Assembly: GCA_963755825.1 (NCBI GenBank)
Contig: CAVWLA010000003.1
Span: 1,178,001 to 1,242,000, forward strand
Length of the DNA stretch: 64,000 nucleotides
Source of the DNA: DATBQN01 sp963755825
GTDB taxonomy: Bacteria > Acidobacteriota > Thermoanaerobaculia > Multivoradales > UBA5704
Direction: 5' to 3'
This document shows, in pieces, positions 37,021-46,320 of the stretch. The translations under genes and the position numbers were made by a program. Numbering within the stretch: position 1 is the stretch's first letter; every line of letters begins with the position of its first letter. Under the pieces are notes generated by a model that saw nothing but the letters and a program-made list of their open reading frames with translations, made no database searches and was not told the origin of the DNA.

Positions 37021-38433
37021 ATGCCGAACGCCGAACCCGAGCCGCGGATCCCTCACGGGGGAGGAGTCGCCGATGGCACGCATGCCGCAGCACCGTCCAT
37101 CAGCCGCCCGGCCGGGCCGGCCGTGAGCGACGCCCTGTCGCTGGCGCGGCAATCGGCAGCCGCGGCGGCCACGGCGGACGCGCCCACCGCGCCGGAGTCA
37201 CCCGCCGGGCTGGCCGCCCTCGCTGACTTGGCTTCCGACACCGAGCGCGCCGAGGCGAGCCACGGCCTGCGGCTGAAGGCCGACTTCCACTGCCTCGACC
37301 ACGTGCAGCTCGAGCGCTTCCTCGAGCGGCGCCGCGCCTTACCGCACTTCCCGCTCGAGCTCAGCCTGGCCGAGAACCTCGTCGAGGTGCTGCGCCGCGC
37401 CAACGGCTTCGTGCCCTCGGCCGCCGGCTCGATCCTCCTCGACAACCCCTCGGACAAGCAGGAGAACCGGCGCCAGAACATGCTCACCTTCATCGCCGCC
37501 TTCGGCGACAAGGCCGAGACCCTGCTCGGCCAGGCGATCCCTGCCGACCACGGCATCGCCGGCCGCGTCTACCTGACCGGCGAGGCCTACTCGACGCCCG
37601 ACGCGCGCGAGGACCGCTTCTTCTACTCCGGGGTCGACGAGAAGACGAGCTACCACACCGAGTCGCTGATCGCGATCCCCATCCGCATCGAGCAGGAGGT
37701 CTGCGGCGTCCTCGAGCTGATCAACCGCCGTCAGGCGCCGTCCTACAGCGGCGAGGACCGCAACCTGCTGGAGATCTTCGCCGGCTACATCTCGATCTCC
37801 ATCCAGAACGTGCTCGACGGCCGCCAGGCGCAGGAGATCGCCAAGCGCGACAACCTGACCGGCCTGTTCAACGATCGCTACCTGCACGTCGCCCTCGCCG
37901 ACAGCCTGCGCCGCTGCCAGGAGGAGGAGGGGCTCGACCTCGCCATCCTCTTCCTCGACCTCGACTTCTTCAAGCGGGTCAACGACAGCCACGGCCACCT
38001 CGCCGGTAGCCAGGTGCTGCGCGAGGTCGGCCACATGCTGCGCCACCACGTCGCCGAGGCCGGCGGCATCCCCGCCCGCTACGGCGGCGACGAGTTCGTG
38101 CTGGTGATCCCGGGCATGGACCTCGAGGGCGCCGTCGACCTCGCCGAGGAGATCCGCAGCGAGGTGCTGTCGACGACGTTCTGCGCCGGGCCCGGCGAGA
38201 TCCAGCCCGAGCCGCTCCACCTCAAAGGGCTCACCTGCTCGGTCGGCGTCGCCACCCTCAAGCGCCACCTCTCCGAGGAGCGCACGCTCGAGGAGCGCAA
38301 GAGCATGCTGCTGCGCCTCGCCGACTCGGCGATGTACGTCGCCAAGGAGACCGGCCGCAACCGTACCGCGATGGCCGGCGAGCCGGTGCGCCGCCGCGCG
38401 CCGCTCTTCTCCGGCTCGTCGCCGGGCCGCTGA
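37021..38433 (+). CDS. GAF-GGDEF diguanylate cyclase
   Basis: 470 residues. A disordered Ala/Pro-rich start (1-75) and helical segment are followed by a GAF domain (about 115-265: FVPSAAGSILL, GIAGRVYLTGEAY, GVLELINR) and a GGDEF domain with the active-site motif YGGDEF near 354-359 and DLDFFKRVND for metal/GTP. It should make cyclic di-GMP. No RxxD inhibition site is apparent in the usual place. A nearby effector candidate is YajQ (5178). The ATG follows a TGC-TATTCT box by five bases. Confidence 0.93.
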   Translation: MPNAEPEPRIPHGGGVADGTHAAAPSISRPAGPAVSDALSLARQSAAAAATADAPTAPESPAGLAALADLASDTERAEASHGLRLKADFHCLDHVQLERFLERRRALPHFPLELSLAENLVEVLRRANGFVPSAAGSILLDNPSDKQENRRQNMLTFIAAFGDKAETLLGQAIPADHGIAGRVYLTGEAYSTPDAREDRFFYSGVDEKTSYHTESLIAIPIRIEQEVCGVLELINRRQAPSYSGEDRNLLEIFAGYISISIQNVLDGRQAQEIAKRDNLTGLFNDRYLHVALADSLRRCQEEEGLDLAILFLDLDFFKRVNDSHGHLAGSQVLREVGHMLRHHVAEAGGIPARYGGDEFVLVIPGMDLEGAVDLAEEIRSEVLSTTFCAGPGEIQPEPLHLKGLTCSVGVATLKRHLSEERTLEERKSMLLRLADSAMYVAKETGRNRTAMAGEPVRRRAPLFSGSSPGR

Positions 38434-38459
38434 GATCCGTACTGGTTCCGTCGGGAAGG

Positions 38460-38550
38460 GGCACCGTTGGGTCTCCTGCGGGCGGCCGCCTTCGGCCCCA
38501 CCCGCCCTTCACGCCCTTCCAGGCGACCGTCCTCGGAGCCCAACGGTGCC
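38460..38550. repeat. 12-bp inverted repeat in the 38434-38734 gap
   Basis: GGCACCGTTGGG (38460-38471) and CCCAACGGTGCC (38539-38550) are exact inverted copies with a 67-base loop. It may be the end of the GGDEF transcript or an operator-like site just before the next promoter. Nothing gene-like is visible in this gap. Confidence 0.6.
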
Positions 38551-38571
38551 AGCGACCCGAGGTCCCTTTCG

Positions 38572-38601
38572 TTGACCCGTCTTCCGGGCGGGTGCTACGA
38601 T
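38572..38601 (+). promoter_or_regulatory. Promoter of the saccharopine-dehydrogenase-like gene
   Basis: TTGACC (38572-38577), 18 bases, then TACGAT (38596-38601) with an upstream TGC making an extended -10. The leader is about 125 bases long, unusual in this window. Confidence 0.6.
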
Positions 38602-38734
38602 CCCGCGGCAGCGGCGCGGGGTGCCTTCCGCCGCTCCAACCCCCAACCATGGGAACCTCGACGAGAATCGCCCGGCGCAAGCCCTGCCCCGGGAGCCGCG
38701 CGAACCCTGGACCTCGAGTGGACGGGCGCCGACC

Positions 38735-39933
38735 ATGAGCAAGCGACACAAGATCGTCATCGCCGGAGCCGGCGGCATGGGGAGCGCCGTCGCCCTCCTC
38801 CTCCGCGAGCTCGGGGACTTCGACGCCGACGTCTATCTGGGGGACGCCAACCTGGCGCGGGCGCGGAACGCCGCCGCCTGGGTGCGCGAGGGCTCGGCGC
38901 GCACCTGCGGCGTCGAGGCCTTCGCCCTCCCCGCCGAGGGCTCGAGCCCGAGTTCGAGCGCGTCCTCGAGGGCGGCGATCTCCTCCTCGACTGCCTGCCG
39001 GGCAGCGAGGCGCCGCGGCTCGCCCGCCTGGCGCGCCGCCACCACCTGCACTACGCGAACTTGACCGAGCACGTGCGCGAGACGGAGGAGGTCGAGGCGA
39101 TCGCCGCCGGCTCGCCGCAGGGATTCCTGCTGCAGACCGGCCTGGCGCCGGGCTTCGTCGACGTTCTCGCCAACAGCCTCTTCGAGCGCTTCTGCGAGGA
39201 GAACGGGGTGAGCGAGGTCGACACCCTCTCGATGCGGGTCGGCGCCTTGACCACCACCGCCCATCCGCCGCACTACTACGGCTTCACCTGGAGCTCGATC
39301 GGCGTCGCCGTCGAGTACGTCGAGCCGGCGACGGTGATCCGCGACTTCGAGCGCACCACCCGCCCCTCGCTCTCCGACCGCGAGCCGATCGTCATCCAGG
39401 GGGTGCGCTACGAGGAGGCGCTCACCTCGGGCGGCGCCGCCGATCTGCCGGCCGTGCTCGCCGGGCGGGTGCGGCACCTCGACTACAAGACCCTGCGCTA
39501 CCCCGGCCACTACGAGTGGGTGCAGCAGCTCCTCGCCGCCGCCCCCGCCGGCGTCGACCGCGCCGAGTACCTGCAGCGGGCGATGGAGCGCGCCGTGCCG
39601 CTCATCGAGGACGACCTGGTGATCATCTACTCGGCGGTCGAGGGGCGCGGCGCCGACGGCGCTCTCCGCCGTCTCGAGAGCTCGTTCCGCATCGAGCCGA
39701 TCACCGTCGGCGCCCGCAAGCTCAAGGCGATCCAGGCGACCACCGCCGCCGGCCTCGCCGAGTCGGCGCGCCTCCTCCTCGGCGGCGAGATCGCCGGCGT
39801 CTGCCAGCAGAGCCAGATCGACGCCGCGAAGTTCATGGCCGGGCCGTTCGTCGGCACCATCTACCTGGGCAACGCCGTCGCGGCGCGCACCGGGGCGATG
39901 CCGGTGGCGGGGATGGCCGCGATCCACGCATGA
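38735..39933 (+). pseudogene. Saccharopine dehydrogenase / lysine 6-dehydrogenase-like, apparent frameshift
   Basis: With one frame change the sequence gives about 399 residues. The N-terminus has the Rossmann motif GAGGMGSAVALLL; the rest has the saccharopine-dehydrogenase C-terminal fold (GLAPGFVDVLAN, DYKTLRYPGH near residue 255). The frame shifts at the GGG at about 38938-38940; one added G restores AEGLEPEFERV. In this family the substrates are saccharopine, lysine or carboxynorspermidine. The ALDH7 gene at 43815 suggests lysine breakdown. ATG 38735 follows a 125-base leader. Assembly error is the simplest reading of the break. Confidence 0.75.
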
Positions 39934-41084
39934 CCTCCGCGGGGGCTCCCGGCCCACCGCCCGAGCGGCCATCCGGGCACCAGCATCGGGACTCCGACGC
40001 CGACCGGCGCGCCTACATCCTCGCCGCCCAGGAGCACTGCGACCACTACCTCACCCCGATCGCCGACCCGGCGGGAAGATCGGTGCTGGTGGCGGGGGTC
40101 GGCGCCGGCACCGAGATGCTCTGGTGCCTCCGCCACGGCGCCCGCGAGGTGGTCGGCCTCGACATCGCGCCGCAGGGCGCCGAGGCGCTCGAGGCGGCGC
40201 TCGCCGAGCTCGGGATCTCTGATCCGGCGCCGCACTCGATCCGTCACCTGGCGATCGAGGACGCCGGCGCCGCCGTGCTCGGCCGCCGCTTCGACCTCGT
40301 GCTGTCGAACAACGTCTTCGAGCATCTGCCCCAGATCGAGCGCGCCATGGCCGTCTGCGCCGACCTGGTCGAGCCGGTGACCGGCCGCATCGCCATCTTC
40401 ACCGATCCGCTCTACTACTCCTCGGCCGGCTCGCACCTGCCGGTCGAGCCCTGGGAGCACCTGTGGGGCGAGCCGGAGGCCACCCGCGCGCGGCTGCTCG
40501 ACGGCGCGCTCCCCGCCGGCCACCCGCTCCACCGGCTCGACCTCCCCGACTACCTCGATCGCGAGATCTCGCTCAACCGCATGCGGCTCGCGGACTTCCT
40601 CGCCGCCATCCGCAAGGCAGGCCTGGTGATCGCCGGCTTCACCATCCTCCCCGACCGCAACCTCGGCCGCCTCGGCGACTACAGCGAGCGGCTGGCGGAC
40701 GTGCGCCGGCGCGCCGACCTCTCGCTCACCGACCTCGCGATCGAAGGGCTGGCGGTCGAGCTGGTGCGGCTGGAGGTCGACGGCAGGTCGCCGGAGGGCG
40801 CGGCGGCGCTTTCGGCGGTGCTCGAGCCCCTCGCCGACCTGCGGCGGGCACGCCACGCGGCGGAGGTGGCGGCGGAGCTCGCGGCCGAACGCCAGCGCGC
40901 CGACGACGCCACCCGCACCCTCGGCGCCGCGCTCGCCGACGAGCGGGCGCGGAGCGCCGACCTCGCCGCCGGCCTCGCCGAGGTGCAGGCGGTGCTGCGC
41001 AAGGTCGAGGCGAGCGCCAGCTTCCGCCTCGGCCGCCTGCTGACCGCTCCGGCACGCTTCCTCCGCCGCCGCCGTCCCGGCTGA
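39930..41084 (+). CDS. SAM-dependent methyltransferase with C-terminal coiled coil
   Basis: 384 residues. Class I methyltransferase fold: motif I VLVAGVGAGTE near 52-62, VVGLDIAPQ, and LVLSNNVFEHL (motif IV region). A helical region follows and the last 90 residues (LRRARHAAEVAAELAAER to LRKVEAS) form a coiled coil ending in a basic tail. Such proteins occur in polysaccharide or glycan modification loci; the substrate is unknown. The ATG overlaps the preceding stop (ATGA), so the two are coupled. Confidence 0.82.
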   Translation: MTSAGAPGPPPERPSGHQHRDSDADRRAYILAAQEHCDHYLTPIADPAGRSVLVAGVGAGTEMLWCLRHGAREVVGLDIAPQGAEALEAALAELGISDPAPHSIRHLAIEDAGAAVLGRRFDLVLSNNVFEHLPQIERAMAVCADLVEPVTGRIAIFTDPLYYSSAGSHLPVEPWEHLWGEPEATRARLLDGALPAGHPLHRLDLPDYLDREISLNRMRLADFLAAIRKAGLVIAGFTILPDRNLGRLGDYSERLADVRRRADLSLTDLAIEGLAVELVRLEVDGRSPEGAAALSAVLEPLADLRRARHAAEVAAELAAERQRADDATRTLGAALADERARSADLAAGLAEVQAVLRKVEASASFRLGRLLTAPARFLRRRRPG

Positions 41085-41466
41085 TCCCCCACAGAGTTCT
41101 CGCCGTTGTCAAGCTCTCCGCGGGCATGAAAGCTGCCTGGGGCGCGCTCTGCCCGCGAGGGCGTGTGGAAAAGCCAAATCGGCCGCCGCCGGAGCCCCCC
41201 GGCGGCCGCCACGGCGCGTGGAAATTCCTTCAAACAATTGACACCAAATGGTTTAACTCGACTGCACAAAAATCTGTTCAAAGAGGTTCAAAACGCTCTC
41301 CCGCTGTGGCTTCCGTGTGACATATCGCCGCTTTCCAACAGGGTTTTCCGCAGCGCCTGTGGAGATCCTCGGCGCGCCCCGAAAGCGCGCAGCGGCTGCG
41401 CAGGGAGCTGCTCACTTCAACCGCGGATTCAACCGGGCGAGGTCCAACCGGCCACTCGAAGACGGG
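41085..41466. other. Gene-free convergent region with an AT-rich core and TGTGG motifs
   Basis: About 380 bases between two genes that end towards each other. The stretch 41221-41345 is far richer in A and T than the surroundings. It holds a TTGACA (41238-41243) without a matching -10, two GTTCAAA direct repeats, an 8-bp hairpin (GCCGCCGG/CCGGCGGC) around 41182-41210, and several DnaA-box-like sites: TGTGGAAAA (41164), TTTTCCGCA (41344) and TGTGGAGAT (41358). No open frame is convincing. Confidence 0.6.
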
Positions 41467-43551
41467 TCACCGGCTGCAGCCGGCGGCGGCGAAGACCTCG
41501 GGCGAGGTGCTCGCGAGGGTGGCCGCCGAGGGCAGGTCGATCGCCTGCGCGGCGGCGAGGCGGACCTCGACGAGCGGCCAGCGCGCCGGCCAGGGGAGGC
41601 GGCGGAAGGCGTGGGGCGAGAGGCCGTAGGCGGGGTCCTCGTCGATGCCGAGGGCGAGCCAGCCGCGGCCGCCATCGTCCGCCGGCAGGTTGGCGACGCG
41701 GCCGGCGAGCGCCAGGCGCCAGCCGCGATCGATCCCCGGCTCGCGGTCGAGGAGATCGACCGCCGCGGCGAGGAGCTCGCGGTGGCCGCCCCAGAAGGTC
41801 GCCGCGGCGAGCCGCGGCTCGGCGGCGAGAGCGCGGGCGGCGAGCGCCGGCGACGACGACTCGTCGGGCGACGAGACGGCGAGGAGGAAGGGCGCGAAGG
41901 GCGACAGCGGATCGAGGGCGCAGGCGCGGCGCAGGGCGTCCGGCGCCCACGGCCGCCCCGCCCGCAGCCCCTGCGCCCCCGCCTGCAGCCAGAGCGGCGC
42001 CACGCGGTCGGCGCGCGCCGCGGCCCGCCGCGCGCCGATCGCGGCGGGCACCGCGGCCGGGCCGACCTGCTGCCAATCGAGGGCGGCGAGGCGCGCGCGG
42101 TAGAGCGGGAAGGCAGGATCGAGGGCAACGGCGCGCTCGAGCGCGCGGCGGGCCGCGGCGGGGTCGGGGGCGTACGCCGCCCGCTCGTAGGCGCGCTCGG
42201 CGGCGACGAGCGGGTAGCCGAGGGCGAGAGCGAGGAGAGCCCAGAGGGCGGGCGCGGCGCGTTCCGCGGCCGGCCGGCGCACCGGCTCGGCCGGTTCGCC
42301 GCCGGCGAGCGCGCCGCCGGCGGCGAGCGCGGCGGCGAGCGGCAGGGCGGCCACCGCGACGGCGGCGCTCCCCAGGGCGACGACGGCGCCGCCGGCGAGG
42401 CCGCAGAGGGCGGCGGCGCCGAGCGCGCGGTCGGCCGGCTCCAGGTGACTGGACAGCTCGGCGAGCCGGCGCCGGGCGAAGAGGGCGGCGATGGCCGCGG
42501 CGAGGAGGAGGCCCGGGGCGCCGAGCTCGTAGGCGAGCTGCAGCGGCAGGGAGTGGAGATCGGGCACGATCTCCCCCGGCGGATCGACGGCGGGGAGCGG
42601 CGCCAGGAAGCGCGCGATCGTCCAGGGCGTGGCGCCCGGCCCCCAGCCGAGCGCCGGCCGGGCGAGGAATCCCCGCCAGCCGGCGCGGTAGTAGACGGCG
42701 CGGGTGGCGGCGGAGGGATCGCGCCGGGCGAGCAGATCGCCGACGCGCCGGGCCTGGAGCCCGGCTCCCGCGAGAGCCAGCGCGACCAGGAGACCGAGGC
42801 CGGCGAGCGCCCGGCGGCGATACTCGATCGGGCGGCCGCCGCCGGCGCGCTCGCCGTCCACCAGATCCCGGCTCCGGCGGGCGGCGGCCAGCGCCCAGCC
42901 GACGGCCAGCGCCGCCTCGACGGCCACCGCGGCGAGGCCGAGGAGCGAGCGGCTGGCGAGGATGGCGAGGAGGGCGCAGAGGCCGGCCCCCCGGCCCAGC
43001 CAGCGCCATCTCCCCGCCTCGCGCGCCGGCAGCAGGGCGAGCGGCAGGAGGAGGACGAGCCAGGCGGCGAGCAGGTTGTGCTGACCGAGAGGGAGCGCCG
43101 GCCTGCCGGCGAAGCCGCCTTGAATAACCGCCGCGAAGCCGCCGCCGGCGAGCGCCGCGATGCTGCCGCCGAGAGCCACCGCGCCAACCACCGCGGCGAG
43201 CGCCCGCAGGCCGCGCCGCCGGGCCGCATCGCTCGCCCAGCAGCGGCCGACCGCGGCGGGGAGGGCGAGGAAGGCGGGGAGCAGGAGGAGCCCCACGCGG
43301 CCGGCCCGCGGCGCCGGCGAGGCCCAGGCGCTCGCCGCCGCGGCGAGCCAGAGCGCCGGCGGCAGCAGGCGGCCGGCGCGGCCGAGCCGTAGCGGATCGG
43401 GGAGGGGGACCCCGGCCGCGAGGAGGGCGGCGAAGAGGGCGCCGGCCGCCGCCGCCGCGCCCGCCGCGGTGGCGCCGCCCGAGAGCGTGCCGCACCAGGC
43501 GCCGAAGAGGGCGGCGAGGAGGGCCGGCAGCAGCGCGAGGAGGGCGGCCAT
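41467..43551 (-). CDS. O-antigen ligase / polymerase-like membrane protein with TPR C-terminus
   Basis: 694 residues. About ten to twelve membrane helices, with the Wzy_C/WaaL-type periplasmic loop: RAGWRGFLARPALGWGPGATP and then HSLPLQLAYELGAPGLL. The C-terminal third is soluble-looking and TPR-like (AARRALERAVALDPAFPLYRAR). Proteins like this ligate or polymerise O-antigen or protein glycans. ATG 43551 has no SD but TACAAT (43566-43561) lies nine bases upstream. Confidence 0.82.
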   Translation of the reverse strand: MAALLALLPALLAALFGAWCGTLSGGATAAGAAAAAGALFAALLAAGVPLPDPLRLGRAGRLLPPALWLAAAASAWASPAPRAGRVGLLLLPAFLALPAAVGRCWASDAARRRGLRALAAVVGAVALGGSIAALAGGGFAAVIQGGFAGRPALPLGQHNLLAAWLVLLLPLALLPAREAGRWRWLGRGAGLCALLAILASRSLLGLAAVAVEAALAVGWALAAARRSRDLVDGERAGGGRPIEYRRRALAGLGLLVALALAGAGLQARRVGDLLARRDPSAATRAVYYRAGWRGFLARPALGWGPGATPWTIARFLAPLPAVDPPGEIVPDLHSLPLQLAYELGAPGLLLAAAIAALFARRRLAELSSHLEPADRALGAAALCGLAGGAVVALGSAAVAVAALPLAAALAAGGALAGGEPAEPVRRPAAERAAPALWALLALALGYPLVAAERAYERAAYAPDPAAARRALERAVALDPAFPLYRARLAALDWQQVGPAAVPAAIGARRAAARADRVAPLWLQAGAQGLRAGRPWAPDALRRACALDPLSPFAPFLLAVSSPDESSSPALAARALAAEPRLAAATFWGGHRELLAAAVDLLDREPGIDRGWRLALAGRVANLPADDGGRGWLALGIDEDPAYGLSPHAFRRLPWPARWPLVEVRLAAAQAIDLPSAATLASTSPEVFAAAGCSR

Positions 43552-43814
43552 CGACGGCCGATTGTACGCGGCGGCCGGCGGCAGTCGGTGGCGTCCTCCG
43601 CGCGGCTTGACCGGTGCGGTATCCTTAGCGCTCCGCGGCCTTTGCCGTCTCGACCTCCCCTCGCCGGCCCCCCGCCCGCGGCGTCTCGCCGCTCGGTCGG
43701 CCCCCGGCGGGAGAGCTTCGAGGCCGCCGAGAGCGCCGCACGGATCCCGCGGGCGGCGGCCGCCGCCGCCGTCCAACCGAACCGAGATCGCCTGGGAGAG
43801 AGCCCCGAGGAGAG

Positions 43815-45362
43815 ATGCAGATGCCCGTAGCAGTGGAGAGCATGGCCGCGAAGACCCTGGAGGCGCTCGGCCTCGAGGCCGAGAATCCCGGCGCCTTCGA
43901 CGGCGAATGGATCGACACCCACGGGGAGCGGATCGAATCGCTCAACCCGGCGACCGGCGAGCCGCTCGCCGCCGTCCGCCTGGCGACGTCCGAGGACTAC
44001 GAGCGGGTCGCCCGCTCGAGCGTCGCCGCCTTCGAGGCCTGGCGCACCTGGCCGGCGCCGCTCCGCGGCGAGGTGGTGCGCCAGCTCGGCGACGAGCTCC
44101 GCCGGCACAAGGAGGAGCTCGGCCGCCTGGTCACCCTCGAGGTGGGCAAGATCCTCTCCGAGGGCCGCGGCGAGGTGCAGGAGATGATCGACATGGCGGA
44201 CCTCGCGGTCGGCATGTCGCGCCAGCTCTACGGCAAGAGCATGCACTCCGAGCGGCCGCACCACCGCATGTACGAGCAGTGGCACCCGCTGGGGCCGGTC
44301 GGCATCATCACCGCCTTCAACTTCCCCGTCGCCGTCTGGGCCTGGAACGCCATGGTGGCCGCGGTGTGCGGCGACTCGATGATCTGGAAGCCGTCGCACC
44401 AGGCGCCGCTCTGCGCCCTCGCCGTCACCCGCATCGCCCAGCGCGTCCTCGCCGCCGCCGGCGCGCCGCCGATCTTCAACCTGGTGATGGGCGGCCGCAC
44501 GGGAGTCGGCGAGCGGCTGGTCGCCGACCGCCGCTTCCCGCTCATCTCGGCGACCGGCTCCGGCCGCATGGGCCGCGAGATCGGCAAGGTGGCGGCCGAC
44601 CGCTTCGGCCGCACCCTCCTCGAGCTCGGCGGCAACAACGGCATCGTGGTGATGGACGACGCCGACCTCGACCTCGCCTTCCGCGCCGTGCTCTTCGCCG
44701 CCGTCGGCACCGCCGGGCAGCGCTGCACGACCACCCGCCGCCTCTTCCTGCAGCGCGGCATCGCCGCCGAGATGAAGAGCCGGCTGGTCGCCGCCTACCG
44801 CTCGATCTCGATCGGCGACCCGGCGGCGGCCGGCACCCTGATGGGGCCGCTCATCGACCGCACGGCGGTCGACAACATGATGAAGGCGCTGGCGCGGATC
44901 GAGGCCGAGGGCGGCCGCATCCTCTACGGCGGCCACGCCCTCGAGCGGCCCGGATTCTTCGTCGAGCCGACCTTGGCCGAGGCGCACGCCGGCATGCCGA
45001 TCACCTGCGACGAGACCTTCGCGCCGATCCTCTACCTCTTCGAGTTCGACGACCTCGACGAGGCGATCCGCATCCACAACGACGTGCCGCAGGGGCTCTC
45101 CTCGGCGATTTTCACCCTCAACATGCGGCACGCCGAGCGCTTCCTCGCCGCCACCGGCAGCGACTGCGGCATCGCCAACGTCAACATCGGCACCTCCGGC
45201 GCCGAGATCGGCGGCGCCTTCGGCGGCGAGAAGGAGACCGGCGGCGGGCGCGAGGCGGGCTCCGACTCCTGGAAGGCCTACATGCGCCGGCAGACCTGCA
45301 CCATCAACTGGGGGACCGAGCTGCCGCTCGCCCAGGGCGTCGAGTTCAAGACCGGCGCCTGA
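43815..45362 (+). CDS. Aldehyde dehydrogenase, ALDH7 (alpha-aminoadipic semialdehyde dehydrogenase) type
   Basis: 515 residues. Strong ALDH7 signature: AFNFPVAVWAWN, LELGGNN (general-base Glu near 270), and GTAGQRCTTTRR (catalytic Cys near 304), with NIGTSGAEIGGAFGGEK and YMRRQTCTINW near the end as in ALDH7A1/antiquitin. In the lysine pathway it oxidises aminoadipate semialdehyde to aminoadipate. The start ATG follows GAGGAGAG; a second ATG six bases later is also possible. The saccharopine-dehydrogenase-like gene is 4 kb away on the same strand. Confidence 0.95.
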   Translation: MQMPVAVESMAAKTLEALGLEAENPGAFDGEWIDTHGERIESLNPATGEPLAAVRLATSEDYERVARSSVAAFEAWRTWPAPLRGEVVRQLGDELRRHKEELGRLVTLEVGKILSEGRGEVQEMIDMADLAVGMSRQLYGKSMHSERPHHRMYEQWHPLGPVGIITAFNFPVAVWAWNAMVAAVCGDSMIWKPSHQAPLCALAVTRIAQRVLAAAGAPPIFNLVMGGRTGVGERLVADRRFPLISATGSGRMGREIGKVAADRFGRTLLELGGNNGIVVMDDADLDLAFRAVLFAAVGTAGQRCTTTRRLFLQRGIAAEMKSRLVAAYRSISIGDPAAAGTLMGPLIDRTAVDNMMKALARIEAEGGRILYGGHALERPGFFVEPTLAEAHAGMPITCDETFAPILYLFEFDDLDEAIRIHNDVPQGLSSAIFTLNMRHAERFLAATGSDCGIANVNIGTSGAEIGGAFGGEKETGGGREAGSDSWKAYMRRQTCTINWGTELPLAQGVEFKTGA

Positions 45363-45378
45363 TCGACCCTCGCTCCGA

Positions 45379-45405
45379 CCGGCGGGCGCCTCCGGCGCCT
45401 GCCGG
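45379..45405. terminator. Hairpin between the convergent ALDH7 and lipid-kinase genes
   Basis: A 12-bp stem with one G/T pair (CCGGCGGGCGCC / GGCGCCTGCCGG) and a three-base loop sits in a 62-base convergent gap. There is no T-run, so it may act in both directions or need Rho. Confidence 0.4.
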
Positions 45406-45424
45406 GCCGCCCCGGCTCCTCTCG

Positions 45425-46300
45425 TTAGACGATCACCCGCAGCGCCCCCGGCAGCGCCTCGATCTCGACCGCCTCGCCGGCCGCCATGGCGCGGATCGGC
45501 TCGCCGCCGCCGTAGAGCGTCATGGCCCGGTCGAGCGTGATCGACGCCCGCCGGGTGCGCACGATGGAGACCGCCGGGTGGCCGACGTGGCTGCCGGTAT
45601 AGACCTTGGGGAAGATGCCGAGGAGCACCGGCCGCGAGACCTCGCGCACGAAGACGAGGTCGAGGAGGCCGTCGTCGATCACCGCGTCGGGAGCGATCCG
45701 CATCCCGCCGCCGAAGCGGGGGAGGTTGGCGGCGACGACGAACATCGCCCGCCCGGAGAACGTCCCCTGGTCGTGCTCGACCCGCATCGCCGGCGGCTTG
45801 AAGGTCGCCAGGGTGTGGATGACGGCGTAGGGGTAGACGAGCGGTCCGCGCAGGTACTTGACCCGGTTGGCGAAGCCGGTCGTCTCGCTGTCGAAGCCGA
45901 CGCCGACATAGCCGACGGCGAGGCTCTCCGTCCCGCCGACTCTCACCAGGTCGATGGCGCGGACCGCGCCGGAGAGCGCCCGCGCCACCGCCGGCTCGAG
46001 CTCCGGCGGCACGCCGAGGGTCCCGGCGAGGTCGTTGCCGGTGCCGAGCGGGACGATGCCCAGGGCGCACGGGGTGCCGGCGATCCCCTGCGCGGCGTAC
46101 TGCATGGTGCCGTCGCCGCCGGCGACGACGAGGCGGAGGACGCCGTCCTCGGCGGCCCGCCGGGCGAGGACGGTCAGGTCGGCGGCGCTCTGGCTCATCG
46201 CGAGGCCCGCCCCGGCGCGCGAGGCGAGGATGCGGAGCCGATGGATGTGCGATCCACCGCTGCCGCGGCCGGCGGCCGGGTTGACCAGGAAGCGGATCAT
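45425..46300 (-). CDS. Diacylglycerol/lipid kinase (YegS/DagK family)
   Basis: 291 residues. The DAGK catalytic domain has FLVNPAAG at the start, VVAGGDGT near 62-69 (ATP site), GIVPLGTGNDLA and FGGGMRIAPDA. It phosphorylates diacylglycerol or a sphingoid-like lipid. No membrane helix is visible. The ATG at 46300 is divergent from the ferredoxin gene; a palindrome at 46321-46344 carries a minus-strand TAGAAT box that would serve this gene with a leader of about 15 bases. Confidence 0.92.
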   Translation of the reverse strand: MIRFLVNPAAGRGSGGSHIHRLRILASRAGAGLAMSQSAADLTVLARRAAEDGVLRLVVAGGDGTMQYAAQGIAGTPCALGIVPLGTGNDLAGTLGVPPELEPAVARALSGAVRAIDLVRVGGTESLAVGYVGVGFDSETTGFANRVKYLRGPLVYPYAVIHTLATFKPPAMRVEHDQGTFSGRAMFVVAANLPRFGGGMRIAPDAVIDDGLLDLVFVREVSRPVLLGIFPKVYTGSHVGHPAVSIVRTRRASITLDRAMTLYGGGEPIRAMAAGEAVEIEALPGALRVIV

Positions 46301-46320
46301 GGCGAGGAGCGGGCGGAAGC

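Noticed and set aside
41238..41290. tRNA or promoter in the AT-rich gap
   Set aside because: No cloverleaf can be drawn around the GTTCAAA sites, and TTGACA has no -10 at 16-18 bases.
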